Assembly: GCA_019638455.1 (NCBI GenBank)
Contig: JAHBTU010000001.1
Coordinates: 1,526,139 to 1,590,138 of the forward strand
Reading direction: 5' to 3'
Length of the DNA stretch: 64,000 bases
DNA from: Saprospiraceae bacterium
GTDB lineage: Bacteria; Bacteroidota; Bacteroidia; Chitinophagales; Saprospiraceae
Made by a program: the position numbers and the translations under genes. Below are positions 16,278-24,900 of the stretch, one piece after another. The notes beneath the pieces are model-generated. The model ran no database searches. It was not told the origin of the DNA and saw only the letters and a program-made list of their open reading frames with translations. Numbering within the stretch: the first letter of the stretch is position 1; each line of letters opens with the position of its first letter.

Positions 16278-16586
16278 ATGCCCGCACCATCATCGCAAAA
16301 ACTCGAACTCCCTGCTATCCTTTTCTGGGACATAGACCCGACGAGGCTCAACTACGACGCCAAGGCGCGTTACGTCATCGGGCGAGTGGTGATGTATGGC
16401 AGGCTGGCAGACTGGCAGGCGATTTTGGACTACTACGGCCCGCAGCGGGTGCTCGATGAAATGCTGCAAGAGCGTTATTTGGACAAACGCTCGCTCAATT
16501 TCCTCGCCTTTTATTTCAACGTACCGAAGGAACAATTCCGATGCTACACCTTGCAACAGTCCACCCCGACACACTGGGACTTTTGA
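16278..16586 (+). CDS. Probable antitoxin partner of the AbiEii-like toxin (DUF6922-like)
   Basis: 102 aa, no signal peptide. The N-terminus LPAILFWDIDPTRLNYD and the helical remainder (VIGRVVMYGRLADWQAILDYYG) match small Bacteroidota proteins that are regularly encoded just upstream of AbiEii-type nucleotidyltransferase toxins. By position it is the antitoxin. It overlaps the toxin gene by 46 bp, implying translational coupling. The family name is from memory of the pairing; the pairing itself is seen here. Confidence 0.7.
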   Translation: MPAPSSQKLELPAILFWDIDPTRLNYDAKARYVIGRVVMYGRLADWQAILDYYGPQRVLDEMLQERYLDKRSLNFLAFYFNVPKEQFRCYTLQQSTPTHWDF

Positions 16587-17152
16587 AAAAGTTGATGGCT
16601 TTGCCCGAAATGCAGGGATTCAACTTGGCAGGAGGCACGGCGCTGGCACTCCAGATTGGACATCGCGTGTCGGTTGATTTGGATTTCTTCGGCGACGTGG
16701 GCTTCGACACGGCAGAGATGATGAGCGCCATCGAGGAATTTGCAGAAGTTTCCATTATCAGTCAGAGTCGCTCCATATTGATACTCAATGTGAACGGCGT
16801 AAAAGTGGATGTGGTTCGCTACAGATACCCACTTCTGAATCCCGTTTTGGAAGTTGAGGGATTGCGTCTGCTTTCTCCTTTGGATATTGGCGCCATGAAG
16901 CTTGCCGCCATCACCAACCGGGGGCGAAAGCGCGATTTTTTCGACCTGTTTTTTCTGCTGCGACAATTCACCATGCGCCAACTTATAGACGCTTACAACG
17001 CTAAGTATGCCGATGGTTCCGAGTTTTTGGTTATGAAAAGCATGGTTTATTTTGACGATGCCGAGCAAGATGACCAGCCCGGCTTGCTCGATTCCACCGT
17101 CACTTGGCCTGAAGTCAAAAACGCGATTGAAAAAGCAGCTCGAAAATTTTGA
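16541..17152 (+). CDS. AbiEii/AbiGii-like nucleotidyltransferase toxin
   Basis: 203 aa. The nucleotidyltransferase signature GGTALALQIGHRVSVDLDFF (residues ~30-49) carries the GG and DxD needed for catalysis, followed by NGVKVDVVRYRYPLL with a third Asp, and DIGAMKLAAITNRGRKRDFFDL, the typical AbiEii continuation. Related toxins modify tRNA acceptor stems or otherwise arrest growth during phage infection. Intact. It forms a type IV-like toxin-antitoxin pair with the overlapping upstream gene. Confidence 0.85.
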   Translation: MLHLATVHPDTLGLLKKLMALPEMQGFNLAGGTALALQIGHRVSVDLDFFGDVGFDTAEMMSAIEEFAEVSIISQSRSILILNVNGVKVDVVRYRYPLLNPVLEVEGLRLLSPLDIGAMKLAAITNRGRKRDFFDLFFLLRQFTMRQLIDAYNAKYADGSEFLVMKSMVYFDDAEQDDQPGLLDSTVTWPEVKNAIEKAARKF

Positions 17153-17167
17153 TAAATAAGACCTCTT

Positions 17168-17218
17168 CCGCCGAGCGACGCGACGGTGGCGACGGCGAGG
17201 GAGTTGGTGGGGGGGGGA
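17168..17218 (+). pseudogene. Diverged second copy of the recN 3' end
   Basis: 51 bp matching 15287-15338 with only a handful of substitutions. In frame it reads PPSDATVATARELVGG against PPSDAAVATARELVGG of RecN, and then runs on without a stop. With the recN 3' end it brackets 1.8 kb carrying the TIR and toxin-antitoxin genes, like the two ends of an integrated segment. Confidence 0.75.
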
Positions 17219-17296
17219 GCGCGCGGGGTGGGCGCAGCAAACTCGCCATTAGGATGTCGGCGGCATATTCTCTGCGATGCGCTCGCGCAGATGCGC

Positions 17297-17653
17297 TTAA
17301 TTTTTTTTCCGCACAATCAAGATTTTTTGGTCCGAAAAATCCATCCAGGCATAGTCATAGACGATGCGGTAGATCTTGCCCTCTTTATTGAGGTAGGTCC
17401 CCGTGTGGTATTCGTACTTGAATCCGGTACGAGTCAGCACCAGCCTGTCTAGCTCGACCTTGGAGGTGCCGCCCATCAAAGTGGCCAAAATCTCGCGGTT
17501 GCGGTGCAGGTAGCCGTCTATCTCGGCCACGGCGTCGCGCGTCGCCCGCCTGTGTTCGGCGTGCCAACCGTTTTTGCAAGCCACAGAGCAAAAACGCTTG
17601 TCGCTGCGGCCTTTGTACTCTGTACCGCATTGCTGACATTTCAATCTGTTCAT
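17297..17653 (-). CDS. Small zinc-ribbon protein
   Basis: 118 aa. An N-terminal zinc ribbon with CQQCGTEYKGRSDKRFCS and a following VACKNGW (four Cys) precedes a helical stretch and a C-terminal beta-rich part (VLTRTGFKYEYHTGTYLNK, YDYAWMDF). Similar short proteins of unknown role occur across Bacteroidota. A DNA- or RNA-related function is only a guess from the ribbon. It faces the recN remnant and is outside the toxin operon. Confidence 0.75.
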   Translation of the reverse strand: MNRLKCQQCGTEYKGRSDKRFCSVACKNGWHAEHRRATRDAVAEIDGYLHRNREILATLMGGTSKVELDRLVLTRTGFKYEYHTGTYLNKEGKIYRIVYDYAWMDFSDQKILIVRKKN

Positions 17654-17710
17654 GTGCTTAACTTATGTGTTTGCTGGTGTTGAAGACCAGCACAAATCTA
17701 TGAATTTTGG

Positions 17711-17805
17711 GGTAGTGTTAAAATATGAGTGATCGGGTGCCTTTTGTCATTTCGACACGGCGTTTAGTTAGTCAGAATGACAGCCACTCACAAAATGGCA
17801 CTACC
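17711..17805. mobile_element. 95-bp MITE-like element with IS1-type ends
   Basis: Ends GGTAGTGTTAAAATATGAGT and (reverse) GGTAGTGCCATTTTGTGAGT resemble the IS1-family ends of this window (GGTAGTGTCATTTTATGAGT). The core holds an inverted repeat TGTCATTTCGAC / GTCAGAATGACA. It has no coding capacity. No matching target duplication is visible (AATTTTGG against AAAAAATT), so it is old or rearranged. Confidence 0.65.
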
Positions 17806-17815
17806 AAAAAATTTA

Positions 17816-18115
17816 ATGGTAGATTATCGAAAGGATTATTACAAAGAGTTGCGACAATCTGGTTCATACGAACAAGCAGCCGAAAAAGCGACAGATAAAT
17901 TAATAGATAAATTAGAAAGTCAGAAAGACCCAAACGAAAAGGATAAAGACAATCAAAAAGAAGATAAAAATGAAAAAGCGGCAGATTTGATTAAAGCACA
18001 ATATGGCGATAAGGGGAAAGAGGACTTTGATAACATAAAAGAAAAGGAGAAACAGAAAGAGCAGGAGCGTCAAAAAGAACAAGAAAAAGCCAAAAATCAA
18101 GACAAAAGCAGATAA
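17816..18115 (+). CDS. Highly charged small protein
   Basis: 99 aa from the ATG at 17816; the frame extends back into the MITE-like element, giving a possible but unlikely start at 17777. From residue ~35 it is almost all Lys, Glu, Asp and Gln (KEKEKQKEQERQKEQEKAK), predicting one long charged helix or coiled coil. The N-terminus MVDYRKDYYKELRQSG is helical. It has no signal peptide and its function is unknown. It is followed by a run of 13 G and an attC-like hairpin. Confidence 0.55.
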   Translation: MVDYRKDYYKELRQSGSYEQAAEKATDKLIDKLESQKDPNEKDKDNQKEDKNEKAADLIKAQYGDKGKEDFDNIKEKEKQKEQERQKEQEKAKNQDKSR

Positions 18116-18147
18116 AATACTGAGGGGGGGGGGGGGAATAAAAATTC

Positions 18148-18235
18148 ATCGAACAACGCACTCACGCCAACCGCCGCCAAGCCCAACCCGCAAGCCCAAC
18201 GCAGGCGGCGGTATGCGTGAGTGCAACCGTTAGTG
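18148..18235 (+). other. attC-like inverted repeat, leftmost
   Basis: Arms GCACTCACGCCAACCGCCGCC and GGCGGCGGTATGCGTGAGTGC (one bulge) are enclosed by GAACAACG on the left and CCGTTAGTGG on the right, recalling the AACAA...CGTTAG outer boxes of integron attC sites. The loop differs from the seven sites further right. It marks the left edge of the accessory array. Confidence 0.5.
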
Positions 18236-18415
18236 GCAAACAACATAAACCAATCGTAACCTAGCAGAAGAGCACGCAAGCCGCGTAGGCAAAAAGAAAA
18301 AAATGCTACACATCCCTGGAAACGAACGTGCTATGTTGTCTTGCCTCAGCTTATCTTGTCGGGCATCCCCGCCCCGACAGGAAGCATAACGGGGTCATAT
18401 CAAACACTTTCAAGA

Positions 18416-21400
18416 ATGAAAAAGTTAATCATCATCCTGCTGTTTTGCAGCGCCATCACCTCGGGCCTTTATGCCCAGTGCGACGTGGGCATCCAAGTCC
18501 GGGAAAACCGTTTCGACATCAGCGTCAAAACCCCACAGGTCGGCTCCACCTATTCCTGGGCCACGGACAACGGCCAGAGCGGCGGCGGCACGTCTTTTTC
18601 CATCCCGCGCGGCGCCAGCACGCTCACGATTTTCCGCGACGGGGCGCCGGCATCAAAAATCCCGTTTGAAGCCGAAAGCGAATGCCTGCAGGAAATCGGC
18701 GGGTTTTCTTACACCAACCCTGACGCTTGCCAGTCCTGCATCTACAAGTTCGTGCCGTTCAACAACAACGCGCTCAGCCACTTGTGGTACTTCGGCGACG
18801 GCTCGCCGACCTCCACAGATGTGATGCCCACGCACACCTATTCCGCTTCGGGTACCTACACCGTGACCCACACGGTGACCTATTCGACAGGGAGCGGCAT
18901 AGCGACCACCGTATGCAGCCAGATCATCACGGTCGTCTGCGGCACGTCGTCCCAAGTGGCCGAGCGGGTGGAATGCTGCAGGCTGTACCTGCGGCTGTGC
19001 GGCAGCGGCCAAAGCGGCTGCGGCCACCTTTGGGAGGTGCTCAACGCATCCGGTCAAACGGTGCTCAGCAGCACGGATGTCAGCCCCGATTTTGTGCTCG
19101 CCAACATCAACACCTATGTCAACAACACGGTCACCATCCGGCACACCACTGTGTGCAACGGCGTGACCGACGTGCAGACCTTCCCCTACACCATCCAGAG
19201 TCAGGGTATTTTTGTGGGCGACCCGACCCAGCCGGCCGCCACGGTCGTGCATTACAGCACCGCCACCGGGCCACTGAACAACAACCAGCCACTCTTCCCC
19301 GCCCTCACCGTGGCCAACCAAAACGTTTTCATCCAAAACGTGCTGGAAATTGATGTCACGCCGGTCACGTTCGACCACGACCAGGTGTGCTTTGCCAACG
19401 ACGCGGGGATTGACGTGGCGGCCAACCGGACGTTCAACGTCAAGACTGCCAACAGGCTCTACAACGGCTGCACGCACGCCTGGCGCGGCATCGTGGCGCG
19501 GGGCCGCCTGGACATGAACGGCAACCCGCTCGGCGGGGGCGCCGGACAGGAGAACGAGGTGAAGGGCGCCGTGTTCGCGGTTCGCCCGGAAGGCGCTGGC
19601 GCGAACATCACGCTCGTCAGGACCAATTTCAGCCAGAACTTCATCGGCCTTTACGCCGATGTGGCGTTCACATCCTACATCCAGAACAACCGCTTTGTGG
19701 GCGGTTCGCTGCCGCCCCTCGGGGCGACCTCCATCGCCGCCGTGTCGGCAGAGACGGGCGGCTACTCGCAGACGGGGGCGTTTGCCGGGGTGTTCGTCCG
19801 GGGCATCGCGTTCAGCAGCCCTTACAAGAACCAGTTCGCCAACATCGCCAACGGCTACTACCTGCTGAACACCAACGGCACGATAAGCAACGACGAGTTC
19901 GGCAACACGAACATCAACGGCGCCTACGCGGGCGGAAGGACGGGACACGGTATTTATTTCCGGCACGACGGCGGCGTGGGCAGGCTCACGGCCACGGCCA
20001 ACTACTTCGGCACCCTGGAAACCTCCATCCGCGCCATCAGCGCCGCGCCCGGCACGCAGGTAGTCATCGGCGGGTTCCCGGGCACCTCGAACACCACGGG
20101 CAACGTCCGCTTCGGCTTCATGCTGGAGCAGTGGGCCGGCGGCCGCTTCCTAAACGCGACCGTGTCGCACAACAACGCCCCTTCGCCCAACCCCGACCCG
20201 TTCGGCGTTTACTACACGGTGGACTGCCGCAGGGTGGGCATCGGCTTCCGCTGCGACCCGGGCGCGTCTTTGGTGAGCAATGTGGACATCTTCAACAACA
20301 ACGTCGGCATCAAGGTGGCCGGCGGCGACGGCATTCTGCTCGAAGGCCCGAACCCGGGCGCGGGGAATGTTAAGGTCAGGAACAACAGCGTCTCCCTGCA
20401 CCACACCGGTGGCCGAAGCGGCATCCACCTGCTCAACTTCCGCGGCGCCGAGTTGAAAGAGGGCAACGCCGTCACCGTCAAGAACTTCTTTCACACCAAG
20501 GGCGTCTGGCTGGAAGCGTCGGCAAACAACATGCTCGACGCCAACACGGTGACCTACAACCAGCAACCCACCTGGTCGGTCAACGGCATCCAACTCGACA
20601 ACAGCCCCGCCAACGCCGTGACCAACAACCACATATACAACACCGGCGCTGCCCTGCTCTTCAACGGCGACTGCAGCGCGCAAAACCAGATACGCTGCAA
20701 CCATTTTTACAACTCCCTGTACGGGATGCACTACACCGACATGGCTCGCACCGGAGATCAGGAAAACACCGGCAACCGCTGGGAAAGCGCGGGCTACAAC
20801 CCAGGCGGCGGGCTTACCGGCGCACGGCACGACAGCCCGGACAAGGACTTTGTCCAACTGTCCCTCTACCGCACCCTTCAGGGCACGTCCACCCAATACC
20901 CCCGCACCTTTGAACTACAGCCGGGCATATTGCCGAGCGATTGGTTTGTGCCAGGCTCCGATGCCCCTTGCGGCCCCACCCCACCACAAATTATCAGCGA
21001 TGGCGAGGAAATGGCTGCGGGCGCGGGCATCGCTGTCGGCAACGACTTTGAGGACGGCTACAACTGGATCAGCCGCCGACTGCTCTACCGCAAGTTGCGC
21101 GAAAACCCCGCTTTGGCGTCCTCCAGCACTGTGATACAGGATTTTTATCAGGACGCGCTCGGCACAAACGTCGGGGCTTACGACCACGTGGACGAGCGGC
21201 TGATGACGGCGCCGCCGCTTTCGGCCGCCACGGAGCAACAATTGCTGACGTACCAAACTGCCGCCGACAACGCCGCCGCTGTCCTGGCCATCAAGGAGGA
21301 CGCCATCTGGAACGGCAACCCTACGGAAGCCGAACTGCAAATATTGCTGGACGAGTTTGCCACAGCGGCCAGCGACTACGCGGCGGCCAACGCGCAAATC

Positions 21401-21982
21401 AATGCCCTGCTCGCCAACTGGCGCAGCGGCCTGAGCGCGGAAATAGACGGCGCGGGCACAGAGAACGCCGGCCTCAACAGCGTCGAGACCTGGGAGAGCC
21501 GGGAAAAGGCCCTCAACGCCCTGTGGCTCGGCAAAGTCCGCAACGGCCAGTGGCTGACGGGCGCAGAACTTGCCTACATACGCGAAACGGCCCAGATGTG
21601 CCCCTGGGACGGCGGTTTCGGGGTGTACAAGGCCCGGGCGCTCTGGCAAAGGCTGAGCGACGAAACACTCAGCCCCTCCGATTGTGCGGGCACTTACCGC
21701 GAAGGCCCGAAACAGGCGGCTATCACCGGCTTCCGGCTCTACCCAAACCCCGCCCAGGGGCAGGTGGCGCTGGAACTGCCCGCAGAGTGGACGCGCGACG
21801 GCGCGGCGCAGTACCGACTTTACAACGCCCTTGGTGCGCTGGCCCACAGCGGCACGGCAGCGGAAGGCGCTGAAACGGTGCTCGTCCCGCTCACCGGGCT
21901 GCCCGACGGGCTTTATGTCTGTCAGGTGCTGCGCGACGGGAAGGTGCTCGGAACGGCAAAACTGTCCATCGCGAAAAATTAA
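18416..21982 (+). CDS. T9SS-secreted protein with PKD and beta-helix regions
   Basis: 1188 aa from the ATG at 18416, which begins a clean signal peptide (MKKLIIILLFCSAITSGLYA); longer starts lack one. A PKD-like domain (about residues 85-165, LSHLWYFGDGSPTS and HTYSASGTYTVTHTV) is followed by a long region of Asn-rich strands typical of a right-handed parallel beta-helix (~350-800), then a helical segment. The C-terminal type A sorting domain (FRLYPNPAQGQVALELP ... LPDGLYVCQVLRDGK) sends it through the type IX secretion system. Probably a surface adhesin or glycan-binding protein. GC-rich compared with later modules. Confidence 0.85.
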   Translation: MKKLIIILLFCSAITSGLYAQCDVGIQVRENRFDISVKTPQVGSTYSWATDNGQSGGGTSFSIPRGASTLTIFRDGAPASKIPFEAESECLQEIGGFSYTNPDACQSCIYKFVPFNNNALSHLWYFGDGSPTSTDVMPTHTYSASGTYTVTHTVTYSTGSGIATTVCSQIITVVCGTSSQVAERVECCRLYLRLCGSGQSGCGHLWEVLNASGQTVLSSTDVSPDFVLANINTYVNNTVTIRHTTVCNGVTDVQTFPYTIQSQGIFVGDPTQPAATVVHYSTATGPLNNNQPLFPALTVANQNVFIQNVLEIDVTPVTFDHDQVCFANDAGIDVAANRTFNVKTANRLYNGCTHAWRGIVARGRLDMNGNPLGGGAGQENEVKGAVFAVRPEGAGANITLVRTNFSQNFIGLYADVAFTSYIQNNRFVGGSLPPLGATSIAAVSAETGGYSQTGAFAGVFVRGIAFSSPYKNQFANIANGYYLLNTNGTISNDEFGNTNINGAYAGGRTGHGIYFRHDGGVGRLTATANYFGTLETSIRAISAAPGTQVVIGGFPGTSNTTGNVRFGFMLEQWAGGRFLNATVSHNNAPSPNPDPFGVYYTVDCRRVGIGFRCDPGASLVSNVDIFNNNVGIKVAGGDGILLEGPNPGAGNVKVRNNSVSLHHTGGRSGIHLLNFRGAELKEGNAVTVKNFFHTKGVWLEASANNMLDANTVTYNQQPTWSVNGIQLDNSPANAVTNNHIYNTGAALLFNGDCSAQNQIRCNHFYNSLYGMHYTDMARTGDQENTGNRWESAGYNPGGGLTGARHDSPDKDFVQLSLYRTLQGTSTQYPRTFELQPGILPSDWFVPGSDAPCGPTPPQIISDGEEMAAGAGIAVGNDFEDGYNWISRRLLYRKLRENPALASSSTVIQDFYQDALGTNVGAYDHVDERLMTAPPLSAATEQQLLTYQTAADNAAAVLAIKEDAIWNGNPTEAELQILLDEFATAASDYAAANAQINALLANWRSGLSAEIDGAGTENAGLNSVETWESREKALNALWLGKVRNGQWLTGAELAYIRETAQMCPWDGGFGVYKARALWQRLSDETLSPSDCAGTYREGPKQAAITGFRLYPNPAQGQVALELPAEWTRDGAAQYRLYNALGALAHSGTAAEGAETVLVPLTGLPDGLYVCQVLRDGKVLGTAKLSIAKN

Positions 21983-21997
21983 ACCCATCCAGTTCAT

Positions 21998-22030
21998 GCC
22001 CCGTGCGCCGCACAGCGCACGGGGCTTCTT
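21998..22030 (+). terminator. Probable intrinsic terminator
   Basis: An 11-bp perfect stem GCCCCGTGCGC / GCGCACGGGGC with a 6-nt loop and a weak T stretch (TTCTT). It lies between two tandem T9SS genes, so it may only partly terminate. Confidence 0.65.
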
Positions 22031-22041
22031 ATCCGTCTGAT

Positions 22042-23571
22042 ATGAAAAAATGGCTCCTTTTGCTTCCGCTGACCCTGATATGGGGCATACATGCTCACGC
22101 CCAACAGCACGACCGCTTTTGGGTTACGGGATATTCGGTCACTGCCCTGCCACCATACTTAGCCAATATCATTGATTTTACAACCTCGCCCCCGACCGTC
22201 ACCGCCAGTGTCATACCGATTGAGACCAGAGGCGCCACCTGCGCCATGAGCGACGCGGAGGGCAACCTGCTCTTCTATACCAACGGCGGGCAGGTGCGCA
22301 ACAAGAACCACCAGATGCTCGAAAACGGAGACAGTCTGAACGTTTCCCCGGGTGAGTACCCCGGCCTAAACGGTACGCAGGCAGCATATCCACTGACAAG
22401 CACGCTGCTAATTTTGCCCGGCACGCACAACAAGGACTGGTACCACATCATCCACCTCACCCATGTGTGGTGCGGCCCGGCGTTGCCGGGCATCTGTAAG
22501 CGCCCGCTTTTGCACACGCTCGTGGATATGTCGGCAAACAATGGCGCGGGGAAAGTCGTGTTCAAAAATAAAATACTGTACGATACCTGGGCTATGGACA
22601 AGCCTATCGCTGTCAAGCACGCGAATGGCAGAGACTGGTGGATCATGATGTCCGACCATCTTACCAACCTGCACCACACACTGCTGTTTAACGATATGGG
22701 CGTAATAGATTCTTTTACACAAGTCGCCGGCTACAAGCCTGACCCAACCATCAAGCGGGACGCCGGGGGGAACAACGTCTTCTCCCCCGACGGCAGCGTA
22801 TATGTGGACTCCGACTCCCGCAACGGCCACCGCATCTTCGACTTCGACCGCTGCACGGGCCGGTTGAGCAATTTCCGCTGGATACAATTGCCCGCGCAGC
22901 AGCCCTTTGGCGGGGCGGCCATCTCGCCCAACTCCCGCTTCCTGTACATCACCGCCAGCGTATGGGCCATGCAGTACGACCTGTGGGAGCCTGACGTGGC
23001 GGCATCGGTGGACACGGTGGCCGTATGGGACGGGTTTTGTGAACCCTGCCCCGGCTCCAATACTACTTTCGGCGAGTGCCAGTTGGGTATGGACGGGAAG
23101 ATTTATGTCGTGCCCAACAATGGGGTGTACTTCTTGAATTACATAGACAAACCCGATCTAAAGGGCAAGGATTGCAACATGGTGCAACACGGTCTGCAAG
23201 TGCCAAACTGGTTCGTCCTTGCCACTCCCGTCCACCCCAACTACCGCCTCGGCGCGCTGTCCGGCTCGCCTTGCGACACGCTGACGGTAAGCGCCACTGA
23301 AGCGACAAAGCCGCTTGACGGCTTGCGCCTCTACCCCAATCCTGCGCACGATCGGGTAGCGCTGGAACTGCCCGAAACGTGGACGCGCCACGGCGCGGCG
23401 GAGTACCGGATATACGACACGCTTGGCGCACTGGCGCGGGGCGGCACGGTAGCAGAAGGCACTAAAACGGTATTTGTATCTCTGGCGGGCCTGCCCCAGG
23501 GGCTGTACGTCTGCCAGGTAGTGCGTGATGGACGGGTGCTTGGCACTTCTAAACTATCCATAGTCAGGTAG
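22042..23571 (+). CDS. T9SS-secreted beta-propeller-like protein
   Basis: 509 aa. The signal peptide (MKKWLLLLPLTLIWGIHAHA) fixes the start at 22042. The mature part has repeats such as CAMSDAEGNLLFYTNGG, NVFSPDGSVYVDSDSRNGH and AISPNSRFLYITAS, which fit a WD40/TolB-like propeller found in many Bacteroidota gliding or surface proteins. The C-terminal type A sorting domain (LRLYPNPAHDRVALELPE ... GLYVCQVVRDG) closely resembles that of the upstream gene, suggesting the sorting domains were exchanged or the genes share an origin. Confidence 0.85.
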   Translation: MKKWLLLLPLTLIWGIHAHAQQHDRFWVTGYSVTALPPYLANIIDFTTSPPTVTASVIPIETRGATCAMSDAEGNLLFYTNGGQVRNKNHQMLENGDSLNVSPGEYPGLNGTQAAYPLTSTLLILPGTHNKDWYHIIHLTHVWCGPALPGICKRPLLHTLVDMSANNGAGKVVFKNKILYDTWAMDKPIAVKHANGRDWWIMMSDHLTNLHHTLLFNDMGVIDSFTQVAGYKPDPTIKRDAGGNNVFSPDGSVYVDSDSRNGHRIFDFDRCTGRLSNFRWIQLPAQQPFGGAAISPNSRFLYITASVWAMQYDLWEPDVAASVDTVAVWDGFCEPCPGSNTTFGECQLGMDGKIYVVPNNGVYFLNYIDKPDLKGKDCNMVQHGLQVPNWFVLATPVHPNYRLGALSGSPCDTLTVSATEATKPLDGLRLYPNPAHDRVALELPETWTRHGAAEYRIYDTLGALARGGTVAEGTKTVFVSLAGLPQGLYVCQVVRDGRVLGTSKLSIVR

Positions 23572-23635
23572 TTGCAGGGTTTACTGGCTTCTAAATTTTT
23601 CAAAAATTTGCACAAATCAGACTAACGAATAATGC

Positions 23636-23700
23636 CACTAACAACGGATGTGCGACAACCCTCCCTAAGCGGTCGGGCTGCGCACATCCCCCCGTTGTGT
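23636..23700 (+). other. attC-like inverted repeat, degenerate
   Basis: ACTAACAACGGATGTGCG on the left pairs with CGCACATCC...CCGTTGTG on the right, around a CCCTCCCTAAGCGG centre containing CCTAAGCG. The position after a T9SS gene and the AAC/GTT ends fit the attC pattern, but the boxes are not canonical and it starts 65 bp past the stop. Confidence 0.45.
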
Positions 23701-23745
23701 CCAATCATACGAATAAATATCTCTTCACCACTAAATCTTTCTGAT

Positions 23746-24858
23746 ATGAAAAGACAAAATTTTTTTCTGCGAGGGTGGGGGTTTCGAGTGGCAGCGGTCG
23801 TTCTCACCATCCTTTTCGTTCATTTGGCCCGTGGGTACGCACAGCAGATTCCCACAAATCCAACAATAACGATTTCTTACGATTTGAAGACCTTGTCATA
23901 TGTAAGTTTGGTCTCTGCCGCAGACACGCAATTTCTGACAAAACTTGACCGACTTCAGTTCAGAAGGGCCTACGAGGAGGAGCATGTAGAAACATTCATT
24001 GACGAAAACGATGACTTGGCCACGGTGGTCACCTATTTGAACCCAAGAGAAAATTTGTCAGATTGGTTTCGACCTATCCACAAGATGGTTTTTGACAAAA
24101 CTGGTGTCAGGTTGCTCGATTCTCTCGGGAACACGATTCATGCCGAGCAGTTTTACGATGTTGAAGTTTTTCAAAACAACCTGCGTCTGGTGGGCGGTTT
24201 ACTGGGGGCATCCCAACCTTCGTCTTTTGGGCAAACAACTTCGATGTCGCCTTCAGCAATATCGGAATTTGAGGCACTTGGGTTTGAAGTTGAAGAAATC
24301 AGCACCGGAAAAATCAAAGTACAGAAAAATGACATGGAAATAATTTTTGATTTTCCGGGAAGGGTCATTGAAAGAAATACCTATCGGGAAGGCGACTTGC
24401 AAAATAAAATGACAACTATTTTTGGCGAAACCACCACAGGTGAAGCAGTGCCCAGATTGGTCATCCAGAGAACCTATCAGACGCTCTACGGTGGCGCGTG
24501 TGTAGAGCGAGTTACGACACAACGTTATGACAATTACAACATCCAACGGAATACGGGAGGCGGAGAAAGGAGTGCTAGTTTTGGCAATCCACAAGGGAAC
24601 GAGCCAGCCATTGACGAAATGATTGTAAAAATCTACCCAAATCCAACGAATGATTTCTTGAAAGTTGAACTTGCCACAAACAGGGAACACCTACCAGCGC
24701 AAGCAAGGCTCGTGGATACATTTGGCCGTGTACGGAAGACAGCCGAACTTGCCACAGGTTTGGTAGAAATCGAGATCAGCAGTTTGCAACCAGGGGTTTA
24801 CTTTTTGGAAACGGAAAGGGGCGGCATTGTCAAAAGAATCAAGTTTGTAAAACTTTGA
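23746..24858 (+). CDS. T9SS-secreted protein of unknown function
   Basis: 370 aa from the ATG at 23746. A signal peptide with a basic n-region (MKRQNFFLRGWGFR) and hydrophobic core precedes a ~230-aa domain without recognised motifs, then a Gly/Ser linker. A C-terminal sorting domain follows (VKIYPNPTNDFLKVELA ... LQPGVYFLETERGG). AT-richer than the two upstream genes. It lies just right of a degenerate attC-like repeat and may form a module with the lipase and propeller genes that follow. Confidence 0.8.
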   Translation: MKRQNFFLRGWGFRVAAVVLTILFVHLARGYAQQIPTNPTITISYDLKTLSYVSLVSAADTQFLTKLDRLQFRRAYEEEHVETFIDENDDLATVVTYLNPRENLSDWFRPIHKMVFDKTGVRLLDSLGNTIHAEQFYDVEVFQNNLRLVGGLLGASQPSSFGQTTSMSPSAISEFEALGFEVEEISTGKIKVQKNDMEIIFDFPGRVIERNTYREGDLQNKMTTIFGETTTGEAVPRLVIQRTYQTLYGGACVERVTTQRYDNYNIQRNTGGGERSASFGNPQGNEPAIDEMIVKIYPNPTNDFLKVELATNREHLPAQARLVDTFGRVRKTAELATGLVEIEISSLQPGVYFLETERGGIVKRIKFVKL

Positions 24859-24900
24859 CCGTACTGCCTAACAACTTTCACCTTTAAAAATGAAAATACA

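Noticed and set aside
15448..17152. Known multi-gene TIR defence system such as Thoeris
   Set aside because: No ThsA-like SIR2 or SLOG partner is present; the neighbours are a repeat and a separate toxin-antitoxin pair.
18653..19966. 437-codon open frame on the minus strand
   Set aside because: A shadow of the GC-rich T9SS gene on the plus strand. The plus frame has a signal peptide and sorting domain; the minus product has no recognisable domain.
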